From Erysipelotrichaceae bacterium (GTDB taxonomy: Bacteria > Bacillota_I > Bacilli_A > Erysipelotrichales > Erysipelotrichaceae), in the NCBI GenBank assembly GCA_017432005.1, contig JAFRKA010000016.1:81380-145379 (forward strand): DNA of 64,000 bases, in the 5' to 3' direction. Made by a program: the position numbers and the translations under genes. Shown piece after piece: positions 33,993 through 42,421 of the stretch (positions are counted from its first letter, which is position 1; each line of letters begins with the position of its first letter). The notes under the pieces are model-generated. The model was not told the origin of the DNA and did no database searches. It saw only the letters and a list, made by a program, of their open reading frames with translations.

Positions 33993-35486
33993 ATGGAATT
34001 ACAGGCATTCATCTGCCCGCAGTGCGGAGCACAGCTGGAAGTAGACAGCGTCACTACCAATCTTACCGTCTGTCCCAAATGTGGAAGCAGTATCCACATT
34101 ACTTATAAATCAGGAGAGAACGATAAAGGACTGAAAGATTTCGTCACACCGGACGGTCTTAAAGTAGGATCGGCCCGCGTAGCGGACAAGTATGTCCTCA
34201 ACGCTTCAGTCAATGATCGCTGGCAATCAGAACTGGTCCCATTTACCGCAAGAGCCAGCGCCAACTGTGAAGATGAGATAATCATGATCTCTGATTCCAA
34301 GGAACTGTTCCATGATGTAAAGAGCCTGATGATCAAAGGTATCATCGGACTGGTCCCTAATCATACAAGCAACGGTTATGTATCATTTTTCGAACCGGAA
34401 GATTATCTGCGTGATTATGCGGAAAAGATCTCTTCCGCAAAACTGACACCTGTAGCCAAGGCCCAGCTGCCAAGTTATTTCGGCAAGAATCCGGAAGTCG
34501 CGAAGACTCAGCTGAAGAATGATATCGCGGCTTTTGACGCTTTCATGGAGATCCCTTCAAGTCCGATCAATACACTGTGTGAATCGGTACTTTATAAATA
34601 TGAAGGAAAGACTGCAAGCGGAGTCGATTGTGTCGTATATGCCGGTATGGATTATGAAGGCGAAGAGCTGATCTATGGCGGAGGTCTCTTCAAAGGTTTG
34701 GATACAAAAGGGATCAAAGACAACCTGACAAAGGTGATGGAAAACTCCAAAAATCTGTCCGAGCTGGGAAGTACTGTTTCGGATGTGCTGAAAGGAAAAG
34801 ACAAACTGACTTTCAGTGATATGATGAGCGGTGGTCTTATCGGCAAGGCCATGCGCAAGAGTAAAGAAAAAGAAGATAAGAAACCGGAAGAAAAGCCGGT
34901 AGAAGAACCGCTACAGGAACCAAAGAAAGAAGCACCGGCTGTCTTCGGTCACAGCGTCAGAAGAGTCGATCAGATCACTTTCGGCGCTTACAGAAAATAT
35001 ATCTGTGTAGCCCTGAAGGAAAGAGAAGCGGAAGCAGAAAGAGACTTCCTGGATTTCGTCATGACTTTTGAACCTTCTCAGGCTTTAGGTCAGAGGCAGA
35101 AAGAGATGATCGATCAGAAGATGTTCCAGATCAGACAGGCTGTTGCCCAGAATCAGGCTATCGTGATGCAGAAGCAGCAGCAGCTGCATGCGATGCAGAT
35201 GCAGACATCACAGATGATCTCCCAGAATGCCAGACAGACATCAGCCGGTATCATGGATTCCTGGAACAAGAAGATGGCTTCAGATTCCCGGATCTCGCAA
35301 GCCAGATCGGAAGCTAACTTAGGTGTAAATACCTATCAGAACAGTTACGGACAGAATGTCCAGGTCAGTGTAGCAGCAGATCACGTCTATCAGAACCAGT
35401 ATGGTGATGTATACGGTGTATCAGGTAATGCACCGGATCAGAGCGTCCTCAACGACCTGAATTGGACTGAATTAAAGAAAAAATAA
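33993..35486 (+). CDS. Zinc-ribbon protein with Gln/Met-rich coiled-coil tail (497 aa)
   Basis: Residues 8-35 form a zinc ribbon (CPQCGAQ and CPKCGSS). The middle (about 50-300) is a mixed alpha/beta region with no domain I know. A charged linker KEKEDKKPEEKPVEEP follows, then a coiled coil around residues 380-440 rich in Gln, Met and Ala (QAIVMQKQQQLHAMQMQ). No signal peptide or helix anchor is present. AAGGAG precedes the ATG. It lies three bases before rarA, suggesting an operon controlled by the upstream attenuator-like leader. Confidence 0.72.
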   Translation: MELQAFICPQCGAQLEVDSVTTNLTVCPKCGSSIHITYKSGENDKGLKDFVTPDGLKVGSARVADKYVLNASVNDRWQSELVPFTARASANCEDEIIMISDSKELFHDVKSLMIKGIIGLVPNHTSNGYVSFFEPEDYLRDYAEKISSAKLTPVAKAQLPSYFGKNPEVAKTQLKNDIAAFDAFMEIPSSPINTLCESVLYKYEGKTASGVDCVVYAGMDYEGEELIYGGGLFKGLDTKGIKDNLTKVMENSKNLSELGSTVSDVLKGKDKLTFSDMMSGGLIGKAMRKSKEKEDKKPEEKPVEEPLQEPKKEAPAVFGHSVRRVDQITFGAYRKYICVALKEREAEAERDFLDFVMTFEPSQALGQRQKEMIDQKMFQIRQAVAQNQAIVMQKQQQLHAMQMQTSQMISQNARQTSAGIMDSWNKKMASDSRISQARSEANLGVNTYQNSYGQNVQVSVAADHVYQNQYGDVYGVSGNAPDQSVLNDLNWTELKKK

Positions 35487-35488
35487 AG

Positions 35489-36811
35489 ATGTTTCAGCAG
35501 AATCTCTTCTATGACGAAAAGAATGAACCCCTGGCCGCGAGACTGCGTCCGCAGACCCTTGATGATATCATCGGTCAGCAGCACCTCATCGGGGAAGGCA
35601 AGATCTTAAGAAGGATCATCGAGAACGATCATATCCCTTCGATGATCTTCTGGGGTCCTCCCGGTGTAGGCAAGACGACATTGGCCAGTGTGATCGCGAG
35701 AACGACGAAGGCCGCCTTCATCAACTTTTCGGCTGTGACCAGCGGGATCAAAGAGATCCGTGAAGTCATGAAGAAAGCCGAGGAAGAGAATCTTTCAGGT
35801 AACAGGACCATCGTCTTCGTGGATGAGATCCACCGTTTCAACAAGGCTCAGCAGGATGCCTTCCTGCCGTTTGTGGAGAAAGGCAGCATCATCCTGATCG
35901 GTGCGACGACCGAGAATCCGTCATTTGAAGTCAACGGTGCCTTGCTGTCACGCTGCAGAGTGTTCGTCCTGAAACAACTCAGCGCCGATGATATCGTCGA
36001 ACTGCTTAAAAGAGCGATAAACGATCCGCGGGCCTTTGAAGGCCAGAAGATCAATATCAGCGATGAGGATCTGTATTTCATCGCCAACTTCTCCAACGGT
36101 GATGCCCGTGCGGCCTTATCGACTCTGGAGATGGCGGTCGATAACGGTGAGATTACTGATGACGGGATCAATGTAAACAGTCAGATCATCGAAGATATCA
36201 CTTCAAAGAAATCTTTCCTCTACGACAAGAAAGGCGAAGAGCACTATAACATCATCTCTGCCCTGCATAAATCCATGCGCAATTCCGATCCGGATGCCGC
36301 CGTCTACTGGCTGTCACGGATGCTGGAAGCGGGAGAGGATCCGCTGTATGTCGCCAGGAGAGTGATCCGCTTTGCTTCGGAAGATATCGGTCTGGCTGAC
36401 CCGCGCGCTTTACAGATAGCAGTCTCAGCCTATGAATCCTGTCACTATCTGGGCATGCCCGAATGCAATGTCAATCTGGCGGAAGCTGTCATCTATATGT
36501 CGGTAGCACCGAAATCCAACGCGACATATGTCGCCTATGAAAGTGCCAAAGCCGATGCGGTGAAGATGCTGGATGAACCGGTACCGCTGGTGATCAGGAA
36601 TGCTCCGACCAGTCTCATGAAAGATCTGGGATACGGAGACGGTTATCAGTACGCGCATGACACAGAAGATAAACTCACCGATATGGAATGTCTGCCGGAC
36701 TCACTGAAGGGTAGAGAATATTATCATCCGGTAAAGCAAGGTCTTGAAGAGAGGATCGCTGAAAGACTGAAGCAGATCAAGGACTGGAAGGAAGAGCACA
36801 GGAAGAAATAG
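35489..36811 (+). CDS. rarA: Replication-associated recombination protein A (RarA/MgsA)
   Basis: AAA+ ATPase that acts at stalled replication forks. Walker A GPPGVGKT lies at residues 56-63, Walker [19 protein letters not shown] at 110-127, and sensor-1 [11 protein letters not shown] follows. The C-terminal part ([12 protein letters not shown] and [16 protein letters not shown]) is the tetramerisation domain. Length (440) is typical. The start has no clear SD, but the gene begins only three bases after its neighbour. Confidence 0.95.
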   Translation: MFQQNLFYDEKNEPLAARLRPQTLDDIIGQQHLIGEGKILRRIIENDHIPSMIFWGPPGVGKTTLASVIARTTKAAFINFSAVTSGIKEIREVMKKAEEENLSGNRTIVFVDEIHRFNKAQQDAFLPFVEKGSIILIGATTENPSFEVNGALLSRCRVFVLKQLSADDIVELLKRAINDPRAFEGQKINISDEDLYFIANFSNGDARAALSTLEMAVDNGEITDDGINVNSQIIEDITSKKSFLYDKKGEEHYNIISALHKSMRNSDPDAAVYWLSRMLEAGEDPLYVARRVIRFASEDIGLADPRALQIAVSAYESCHYLGMPECNVNLAEAVIYMSVAPKSNATYVAYESAKADAVKMLDEPVPLVIRNAPTSLMKDLGYGDGYQYAHDTEDKLTDMECLPDSLKGREYYHPVKQGLEERIAERLKQIKDWKEEHRKK

Positions 36812-36847
36812 GAATTATAATAAATATACAGATAAAGGAGAAAATCA

Positions 36848-37429
36848 ATGGCAGAATACTACGATCCCTGGGGGAACACCGTATCCAAGCACGGCATCAG
36901 CGCTGACTTACTGATCTCAGCTGTGCAAAAATGTATCAGAAGAGGCAAGGAAGACCTCGCCATGCGCTTTGCGTATGAGCTGTATGCGACATCGAATTTC
37001 CATGAGGAGAAGCTGTGGACCAGACTGCTGGTGATCTGTGTCGAGGATATCGGCTTCGGTGATCCGAATGCGATGCTGATAGTGAATACGCTGAACCAGC
37101 TCAGAAAGGAATTCCCTTACGGTGACGGAGACCGTCCGATCTTCTTCCTCTATGCGATCAGATATCTGTGCGGATGCAAGAAGGAGAGATCGACCGATCA
37201 CATCAAGAACATCATCATGAAGGAAAATGAAAAGGGTGAGATCCCGGAGATCCCGGATTGGACCATCGATATGCATACCAATAAGGGCAGATTTGAGTTA
37301 GGCAGAGATGTCTTCTACTTTATGGATGAGGCCTCAAAGGTCGAACCGTTATGGGAAGGCTATGATGATACCTACTTCAAACAGCTGTATAAGATGTACG
37401 AAGAAGAAGAAAAAGAAAAAGATGAATAA
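36848..37429 (+). CDS. Stand-alone protein resembling the RarA C-terminal domain (193 aa)
   Basis: Contains TRLLVICVEDIGFGDPNAMLIV, closely similar in pattern to [19 protein letters not shown] of the rarA product upstream, but has no ATPase domain. It looks like a separate copy of the clamp-loader-like C-terminal domain, perhaps a RarA partner. The C terminus is Glu/Lys-rich. AAAGGAG precedes the ATG, 36 bases after rarA. A bidirectional terminator follows. Confidence 0.7.
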   Translation: MAEYYDPWGNTVSKHGISADLLISAVQKCIRRGKEDLAMRFAYELYATSNFHEEKLWTRLLVICVEDIGFGDPNAMLIVNTLNQLRKEFPYGDGDRPIFFLYAIRYLCGCKKERSTDHIKNIIMKENEKGEIPEIPDWTIDMHTNKGRFELGRDVFYFMDEASKVEPLWEGYDDTYFKQLYKMYEEEEKEKDE

Positions 37430-37432
37430 ACA

Positions 37433-37454
37433 AAGGACCGGATGACCGGTCCTT
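37433..37454. terminator. Bidirectional terminator between the rarA operon and tRNA-Pro
   Basis: AAGGACCGG pairs with CCGGTCCTT over ATGA. T-rich tails lie on both strands (TTCATTTG, and TTTGTTTATT on the other), serving the rarA operon and the opposing tRNA gene. Confidence 0.82.
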
Positions 37455-37463
37455 CATTTGTAA

Positions 37464-37540
37464 TGGTCGGAATATCGGGATTCGAACCCGAGACCTCTTG
37501 AACCCCATTCAAGCACGCTACCAAGCTGCGCTATATTCCG
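37464..37540 (-). tRNA. tRNA-Pro (anticodon GGG)
   Basis: Minus-strand cloverleaf of 77 bases with encoded CCA. Acceptor CGGAATA/TATTCCG, D-loop AGCTTGGTA typical of tRNA-Pro, anticodon stem CTTGA/TCAAG around ATGGGGT (anticodon GGG), and T-loop TTCGAAT. It is transcribed away from tRNA-Val. Confidence 0.93.
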
Positions 37541-37595
37541 TTTTCTGTTTTTATTTTAACATCATAGCCATTAATTGACTATAATAGAGGTAGAC

Positions 37596-37671
37596 GGAGG
37601 ATTAGCTCAGTTGGGAGAGCGCACCCTTCACAGGGGTGATGTCGTGGGTTCGAGCCCCGCATCTTCCACCA
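37596..37671 (+). tRNA. tRNA-Val (anticodon CAC)
   Basis: 76 bases with encoded CCA. Acceptor GGAGGAT/ATCTTCC, anticodon stem CACCC/GGGTG around TTCACAG (anticodon CAC), and T-arm GTGGG-TTCGAGC-CCCGC. A promoter TTAACA (37556-37561), 18 bases, TATAAT (37580-37585) lies directly upstream, and a GAAA-loop terminator follows. Confidence 0.93.
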
Positions 37672-37682
37672 TATGATTATCA

Positions 37683-37703
37683 GGCCATGGAAACATGGCC
37701 TTT
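37683..37703 (+). terminator. Terminator of tRNA-Val
   Basis: GGCCATG pairs with CATGGCC over a GAAA tetraloop, followed by TTTATT. Confidence 0.82.
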
Positions 37704-37704
37704 A

Positions 37705-37764
37705 TTGACTTTAAATACAGATATGATAAAATGAAAACAGATGATTTAAAACATATGTTTTAAA
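37705..37764 (+). promoter_or_regulatory. Promoter and 20-bp palindromic operator of a tetR gene
   Basis: TTGACT (37705-37710), 16 bases, TAAAAT (37727-37732). A perfect 20-base palindrome, TTTAAAACATATGTTTTAAA, lies at 37745-37764, just after the expected start point. It is the likely self-binding site of the regulator encoded at 37789. Confidence 0.82.
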
Positions 37765-37788
37765 ACAATTGATGTTGAAAGGAACATT

Positions 37789-38397
37789 ATGCCTCCAAAA
37801 CCAAAATTTACACGAGAAGAGATCATAAGTGCTGCTTTGAAGATCGCTGACAAGCAGGGAATCGATAAACTGACAGCCAGGGAACTGGGCAAGAAACTGG
37901 GAAGTTCTTCGCGACCGATCTTTACTGTTTTCAAGGATATGGATGAACTGAAAAGAGAAGTAAAGAAGAAATCCTATGATCTGCTGCAGGATTATCTTGC
38001 GGAAGCAGAACATTATCAGCCGCTGTACAAACAGGCGATCAAGGAAACGATCCGTTTCGCTGTTGAACATCCTAATCTGTTTGAGATGGTCTTCCTTTCC
38101 GAAGACAGGAAGACAGTCAATTTCGAGGAGATGACGATCCGCTACAAGGACATCATCGACCGTTATTCCGGTGTCCTCAAGCAAGACTATCAGCTGGATG
38201 ATACAGCGATCAGAGCTCTGTTCAAACACAGCTGTGTCTATGTATACGGGATCGGTATTATGTGTGCCGGACATGTATGTACCTTCACCGATGAACAACT
38301 GAACGATACGCTGGGTGAAGTATTCATGGCCATGCTGATGTACGCAAAATCCGGCAAGCTCGATGAAAAGACACCGATACCGGTAAGAATCGATTAA
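37789..38397 (+). CDS. TetR family regulator
   Basis: A 202-residue regulator with an N-terminal helix-turn-helix (IISAALKIADKQGIDKLTARELGKKL in pieces, residues 10-35). The recognition helix reads SSSRPIFTVFKDMDEL, a variant seen in TetR proteins whose helix has few aromatic residues. AAAGGA precedes the ATG. The palindrome upstream points to self-control. No transport gene follows directly; the next gene is the KTR cassette and then a PTS, so its targets are unclear. Confidence 0.85.
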   Translation: MPPKPKFTREEIISAALKIADKQGIDKLTARELGKKLGSSSRPIFTVFKDMDELKREVKKKSYDLLQDYLAEAEHYQPLYKQAIKETIRFAVEHPNLFEMVFLSEDRKTVNFEEMTIRYKDIIDRYSGVLKQDYQLDDTAIRALFKHSCVYVYGIGIMCAGHVCTFTDEQLNDTLGEVFMAMLMYAKSGKLDEKTPIPVRID

Positions 38398-38412
38398 GAA
38401 TAAGCCACTTTA

Positions 38413-38433
38413 GCCAGACGATTAACGCAGAGC
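38413..38433 (+). repeat. 21-bp direct repeat, copy A
   Basis: GCCAGACGATTAACGCAGAG plus C is identical to the bases at 38668-38688. In copy B this sequence encodes the end of the KTR protein (PDD and stop) and the start of its terminator. Here it stands alone before a second terminator, as if it were the tail of a lost gene copy. Confidence 0.8.
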
Positions 38434-38465
38434 AGGGCAATGTATATTTGCTTTGTTCTGCTTTT
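38427..38465 (+). terminator. Terminator joined to repeat copy A
   Basis: A 14-bp stem with three or four G-U pairs, GCAGAGCAGGGCAA (38427-38440) with TTGCTTTGTTCTGC (38448-38461), followed by TTTTG. It closes the tetR unit. Confidence 0.78.
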
Positions 38466-38497
38466 GTCCTTAAGGCCTATATAAGGGAGAAGCAAAA

Positions 38498-38680
38498 ATG
38501 ATTAAAGATGAAGAGAGGAAATGGATCCTGTGTCCGCGTTGTCATGCAAAGACCAGGACGATGATCAGAGATGACACAGTCCTGAAAAACTTTCCCCTGT
38601 ACTGTCCGAAGTGCAAGGGAGAGTATCTCATATCACTGAGTGAAGGAAAAATAAGGTATCTAGATAAGCCAGACGATTAA
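38498..38680 (+). CDS. Cysteine-rich KTR-domain protein (60 aa)
   Basis: A small zinc-ribbon-like protein: CPRCHAKTRTMIRDDTVLKNFP, shown here in two parts (residues 13-34), then YCPKCKGE. The KTR after the first Cys pair and the DTVLxNFPLYCPKCK block identify the Cys_rich_KTR family, often found on or beside conjugative elements of Clostridia. Its role is unknown. AAGGGAGA precedes the ATG. The 3' end is part of a 21-bp direct repeat, which together with the mobile-element habit suggests an inserted cassette. Confidence 0.82.
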   Translation: MIKDEERKWILCPRCHAKTRTMIRDDTVLKNFPLYCPKCKGEYLISLSEGKIRYLDKPDD

Positions 38681-38688
38681 CGCAGAGC
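38668..38688 (+). repeat. 21-bp direct repeat, copy B
   Basis: Identical to 38413-38433; covers the last codons and stop of the KTR gene and the left arm of its terminator. Confidence 0.8.
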
Positions 38689-38724
38689 TGATACATATGA
38701 AACGATATGGCAAAGCTCTGTTTT
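38682..38724 (+). terminator. Terminator of the KTR gene
   Basis: CAGAGC (38683-38688) pairs with GCTCTG (38715-38720), an inner CATAT/ATATG adds a second stem, and TTTT follows. Confidence 0.7.
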
Positions 38725-38826
38725 AATTTATCGGAAAGGAGGTAAGACAGACAGAAAAAGAAGAAGTTCATCATTGTACAGTTACAGAAATAATCAAAGA
38801 TTCAATTTATCTAGAAAAGGGGAAAT

Positions 38827-40125
38827 ATGAAAGAAGAAAAAACCAACAAATTCATGACTTTTATGGAAGAGAAGTTTCTTCCGCTGGCTGGTAAGTTAGG
38901 CAGCCAGAGACATCTGCTGGCTCTTCGTGACGGCGTCGTCATGATGATGCCATTACTGATCATCGGAGCCTTCTCCATGATCATTGCCGAATTCCCGGTA
39001 CAGGCCTTCCTTGATTTCATGGCCAATACCTTCGGCGAGAACTGGAACGCTTTTGAAGGCATCATAATGCACGCTACCTATGGTATCGCTGCCATCATCG
39101 CCTGCTACGGTGTAACCAGTTCACTGGTCAAGAGCTATGGTATCGACGGAACACCTGCCGGTGTCATCGGTATCTCAGCTTTAATGACAGTCGTCGTTCC
39201 ATCATTACTGTTGGACGGTGAGGAAGTTGTTGAAGCCTGGATCGCCGGATCACTTGATGCAACACTGCTGTTCACGGCTATGCTCGTAGCCCTGATCACC
39301 GGTGAGATCTACCGCAGAATGGTCCAGAAGAACATCACGATCAAGCTTCCTGATTCAGTACCGCCTGCAGTATCAGCACAGTTCACGGCTTTGATTCCGG
39401 GCATCACGATCATCATCCTGTTCACGATCATCAGACTCTTATTTGCCAAGACTGTCTGGGGCGGCTTCCCTGAGTTCATTTCCGATGTTATCTCAACACC
39501 GTTAAGACATGCGGGTACTTCTTACTTCGGTACACTGATCGCCTGCCTGATGGAACACCTCTTATGGTCATTCGGTCTGCACGGTTCAGCTATCGTCATC
39601 TTCCCGATCTTCGAACCGTTATGGCTGATCAACATGTCCGAAAACATTTCCGCCGGTGCCAGAAATATCGTCACCTTCACATTCTATGAGAACGGTGTCT
39701 GGATCGGTGGTTCAGGCGCAACACTGGCTGTCGTACTGTACATGCTGCTGTTCGCCAAGTCAAAACTGCTGAAGAATGTCGGTAAGATCGGTATCGCTCC
39801 GGGTATCTTCAACATCAATGAGCCGGTCACTTTCGGTCTGCCGATCGTTCTTAACCCGACTCTGATGATCCCGTACATCCTGGCTCCTATCGCTGCTATG
39901 ACGGTCCAGTATCTTGGCACAGCCATCGGTCTGTTCCCATTATGCAACAACATGGTTCCATGGACCTGCCCGATCCTGATCTCCGGATTCCTGACGACCG
40001 GAAGCATCATGGGTGTCGTAGCTCAGCTCTGCGGTCTTGCTGCAGCATTCATCGTCTGGCTGCCGTTCATCAGAGCCTATGATGATAAGTGCTACAAAGA
40101 AGAACTGGAATCAGAAGAGAAATAA
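38827..40125 (+). CDS. celB: PTS lactose/cellobiose-family transporter, EIIC
   Basis: Membrane channel of a phosphotransferase system that imports and phosphorylates a beta-linked disaccharide. It opens with FMTFMEEKFLPLAGKLGSQRHL, typical of CelB, and has about ten helices. Conserved family blocks are SFGLHG-like LLWSFGLHGS near residue 240 and NINEPVTFGLPIVLNP near residue 325. Length (432) is normal. AAAAGGGG lies before the ATG. IIB and IIA follow in order; no phospho-beta-glucosidase gene is present nearby. Confidence 0.92.
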   Translation: MKEEKTNKFMTFMEEKFLPLAGKLGSQRHLLALRDGVVMMMPLLIIGAFSMIIAEFPVQAFLDFMANTFGENWNAFEGIIMHATYGIAAIIACYGVTSSLVKSYGIDGTPAGVIGISALMTVVVPSLLLDGEEVVEAWIAGSLDATLLFTAMLVALITGEIYRRMVQKNITIKLPDSVPPAVSAQFTALIPGITIIILFTIIRLLFAKTVWGGFPEFISDVISTPLRHAGTSYFGTLIACLMEHLLWSFGLHGSAIVIFPIFEPLWLINMSENISAGARNIVTFTFYENGVWIGGSGATLAVVLYMLLFAKSKLLKNVGKIGIAPGIFNINEPVTFGLPIVLNPTLMIPYILAPIAAMTVQYLGTAIGLFPLCNNMVPWTCPILISGFLTTGSIMGVVAQLCGLAAAFIVWLPFIRAYDDKCYKEELESEEK

Positions 40126-40132
40126 TGCATCA

Positions 40133-40155
40133 GGAGACTTCAGGGTCTCCTCTTG
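40133..40155 (+). terminator. Weak hairpin between EIIC and EIIB
   Basis: GGAGAC pairs with GTCTCC over six bases, followed by TCTTG. The tail is poor, so it is more likely a processing or attenuating structure. Confidence 0.4.
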
Positions 40156-40212
40156 CTTCTGCTGAAGGAGATCATTGAAGTTATAATTATTGTAAGAGAG
40201 GTATTTATTATA

Positions 40213-40515
40213 ATGAAAAACATCGTCTTATTCTGTGCTGCCGGCATGTCTACCAGTCTGCTGGTAAACAAGATGAAGGCAGCTGCTGCTGAAAACGGTC
40301 TTGAATACGAGATCGCTGCTCATCCATTGTCAGAAGCTGATACCTATGGTCCTGAAGCTGATATCATTCTTTTAGGTCCGCAGGTCAAGTATAAACTCAA
40401 GGAGACTCAGGATCAGTTCCCTGACAAACCGGTCGAGGCCATCAACATGCAGGACTATGGCATGATGAACGGTGCCAACGTCATCAAGAGAGTCAAGGAA
40501 GTATTAGGCGACTAG
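40213..40515 (+). CDS. PTS lactose/cellobiose-family EIIB
   Basis: A 100-residue phosphocarrier that passes phosphate from IIA to the sugar. The active Cys lies at residue 8 in LFCAAGMSTSLLV, the standard IIB-cellobiose loop. The start at 40213 follows AGAGAGG; an in-frame start at 40153 would add an unusual hydrophobic extension and is less likely. It is followed at once by the IIA gene. Confidence 0.92.
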   Translation: MKNIVLFCAAGMSTSLLVNKMKAAAAENGLEYEIAAHPLSEADTYGPEADIILLGPQVKYKLKETQDQFPDKPVEAINMQDYGMMNGANVIKRVKEVLGD

Positions 40516-40516
40516 T

Positions 40517-40828
40517 ATGGAAGGTCTCGAGATGGTCGCTTTCCAGATCATCGCTGCGGTAGGAACAGCCCGTTCCTTATACATTGAAGCGATCGATCTG
40601 GCTTCTGAAGGAAAGTACGATGAAGCCAGAGCCAAGATCAAGGAAGGTCAGGAAGCTTTCAACGGCGGTCATTCCGCTCATGGCGAACTGCTTACCAAGT
40701 TTGCCAATGGAGAACTGCCGCCTATGGATATCCTTCTGACTCACGCTGAAGACCAGCTGATGTCAGCTGAGGCCTTCGGTATTCTGGCAGACAAGTTCAT
40801 CACCCTTTATCAGAAGGTGAACGGATAG
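40517..40828 (+). CDS. PTS lactose/cellobiose-family EIIA
   Basis: A 103-residue helical carrier. The phosphorylated His lies in LLTHAEDQLMSAEAF near residue 74. It begins with IIAAVGTARSLYIEAIDLA, typical of IIA-Lac. The ATG is one base after the IIB stop; ATG at 40532 is an alternative. A strong terminator ends the operon. Confidence 0.92.
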   Translation: MEGLEMVAFQIIAAVGTARSLYIEAIDLASEGKYDEARAKIKEGQEAFNGGHSAHGELLTKFANGELPPMDILLTHAEDQLMSAEAFGILADKFITLYQKVNG

Positions 40829-40842
40829 TCAAACAATGTTAC

Positions 40843-40874
40843 AAAAACGATATTCCCGCTGGAATATCGTTTTT
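40843..40874. terminator. Bidirectional terminator between the PTS operon and the lipid kinase gene
   Basis: A perfect 14-bp stem AAAAACGATATTCC/GGAATATCGTTTTT around CGCT; T-runs on both strands serve the two convergent units. Confidence 0.9.
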
Positions 40875-40899
40875 GAATATACAGATTTATGATTAGAAG

Positions 40900-41712
40900 C
40901 TAGATCTCTGCCCAGTATTCCGAAACATTGAGCACGGTATCACCGTCGATCTGGGCGGCACACGGACGGGAGAATTTCACATGGATCTTCTTGCCTTCGA
41001 TGACTTTGACCATATCGGTCTTTTCAACATGCTTGCCTTCAAAGATGGAAGGGAAAGCCATCAGAGCCTTGAGTTTGGATCTGGACATATAGACAACGAC
41101 TGATAAGGTATCAGAGAAACGCTCCTGTTTAGGTGCAATCATCATGCCTCCGCCATAGTAGCGTCCTTTCATGGTCGGTGCCAGCCAGACGTTATCGAAC
41201 TCATAGGTGTTTCCGTCTACTTCGATCGTAGCGTGACATGGTTTGAAATAAAACAACAGTCCTTTGATCGCTATGCCGGTATAATCGATCTTCTTGTTAG
41301 GTGTTTTCTCTTTGATCTTGTCTGCGGTTTCGCAGCAGTAACCGTCGATACCGAAGCCCATGTTGTTGATGAATTTCTTTTCGATGCCGTTGACTTTTAC
41401 AGTCGGAAGATTGACCAGATACTTATTCAGCAGCACTTCCTTATCCGGTTTTTCATTGATGTCGTTCAGGAAGTCGTTTCCTGTACCGTTGGCCAGCAGA
41501 TAGACATTGTTTCTGAGCTTGCTGCAGTCGAAGTTGTTTACCAGATGATTGATCGTTCCGTCACCGCCGATGAGGACCACTTCATCTTCACTGTTGAGTT
41601 TGGAGAAGAATTCACTGTAATCAGTCTTGGTCGCATCGATAAGTTCACATGAAGGATCGATCTGCGGTTTCAGGCCGTTATTGGCCAAAGGATTGTAGAG
41701 ATAGTATTTCAC
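40900..41712 (-). CDS. Diacylglycerol/lipid kinase family protein
   Basis: Phosphorylates a lipid such as diacylglycerol. The nucleotide-binding VVLIGGDGTINHLV (near residue 46) and ANGTGNDF are the family motifs. The start is GTG at 41712 with AGGAGG six bases upstream, overlapping the stop of the YhhN gene. Length (270) is slightly short for YegS relatives. It forms an operon with the lysoplasmalogenase-like gene, a lipid-turnover pairing. Confidence 0.87.
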   Translation of the reverse strand: MKYYLYNPLANNGLKPQIDPSCELIDATKTDYSEFFSKLNSEDEVVLIGGDGTINHLVNNFDCSKLRNNVYLLANGTGNDFLNDINEKPDKEVLLNKYLVNLPTVKVNGIEKKFINNMGFGIDGYCCETADKIKEKTPNKKIDYTGIAIKGLLFYFKPCHATIEVDGNTYEFDNVWLAPTMKGRYYGGGMMIAPKQERFSDTLSVVVYMSRSKLKALMAFPSIFEGKHVEKTDMVKVIEGKKIHVKFSRPCAAQIDGDTVLNVSEYWAEI

Positions 41713-41721
41713 GATTGCCTC

Positions 41722-42372
41722 CTATTTTAATATCAGTCCGAGCACGATCAGGAATTCTCCGATCGAGTATGTAAGCATGACGATGAAATGGGTCTTCATC
41801 CGGCTGTTCTTATTGAAACGGACAAAGAACAGCGATGAATCTGAAATGAAGAACAGTACTGCACCGATGACCGTGACGATACCGGCTAAAGACGGATCAG
41901 ACAGATATCTGAAGATCGCAAAGCAGTTCATCGCACCGTTGATCAGCAGATACAGATACATCGGATAGAACAGTGCTTTAGGAAGATATGGTCTCAGCTT
42001 TGAGAAGATGATCGATACGATCACAAAGAAGAAGACAGCCAGAATGATGATCATAAGAGTATTTATCCTGGAGAAATCGATATTGTAGAGATAACTCAGG
42101 ATAAAGAAGAAGTGGGATACCATGAAAGATATTCCGCCTGCAGTGAACCATTTGACCCCGTCAGGTATAAGAAGCACATCGCCGAGCCATGAGAAGAACA
42201 GTGCCAGCATGACCGTCGCTCTCACCGGATCGGCACATGACCAGTACAGGCCCATGAGCGAGATCAGGATGAACGGTTTGCTGATGTTTCTTAAGCGTTT
42301 ATTGCTCTTAAGTGATGCATAAAGATGGATCACGGTCGAGACGGTAAATAGTATTATGGAGATAATTTTCAT
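41722..42372 (-). CDS. YhhN/TMEM86 family membrane protein, second copy
   Basis: About eight hydrophobic segments. FFSWLGDVLLIP and AVLFFISDSSLFFVRF carry the conserved aspartates, matching the protein at 16083-16760. The start MKIISII at 42372 has no SD; a -10-like TAAAAT (42385-42380) ends seven bases upstream, so the mRNA may be leaderless. ATG 42396 is the alternative. It precedes the lipid kinase gene, which supports a role in ether-lipid turnover. Confidence 0.77.
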   Translation of the reverse strand: MKIISIILFTVSTVIHLYASLKSNKRLRNISKPFILISLMGLYWSCADPVRATVMLALFFSWLGDVLLIPDGVKWFTAGGISFMVSHFFFILSYLYNIDFSRINTLMIIILAVFFFVIVSIIFSKLRPYLPKALFYPMYLYLLINGAMNCFAIFRYLSDPSLAGIVTVIGAVLFFISDSSLFFVRFNKNSRMKTHFIVMLTYSIGEFLIVLGLILK

Positions 42373-42406
42373 CAGCTTTATTTTAACACGTTCCATGATC
42401 GTACTT

Positions 42407-42415
42407 TGATACAAT
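42407..42415 (+). promoter_or_regulatory. Extended -10 promoter ending six bases before an ATG
   Basis: TGATACAAT (extended -10) ends at 42415; the ATG of the next gene begins at 42422, the expected transcription start point. No SD sequence is present. Confidence 0.65.
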
Positions 42416-42421
42416 GTTGTT

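Noticed and set aside
38730..38760. Strong orphan SD AAAGGAGGT before the PTS operon
   Set aside because: No start codon at useful distance and no frame; possibly a remnant, but nothing more can be shown.
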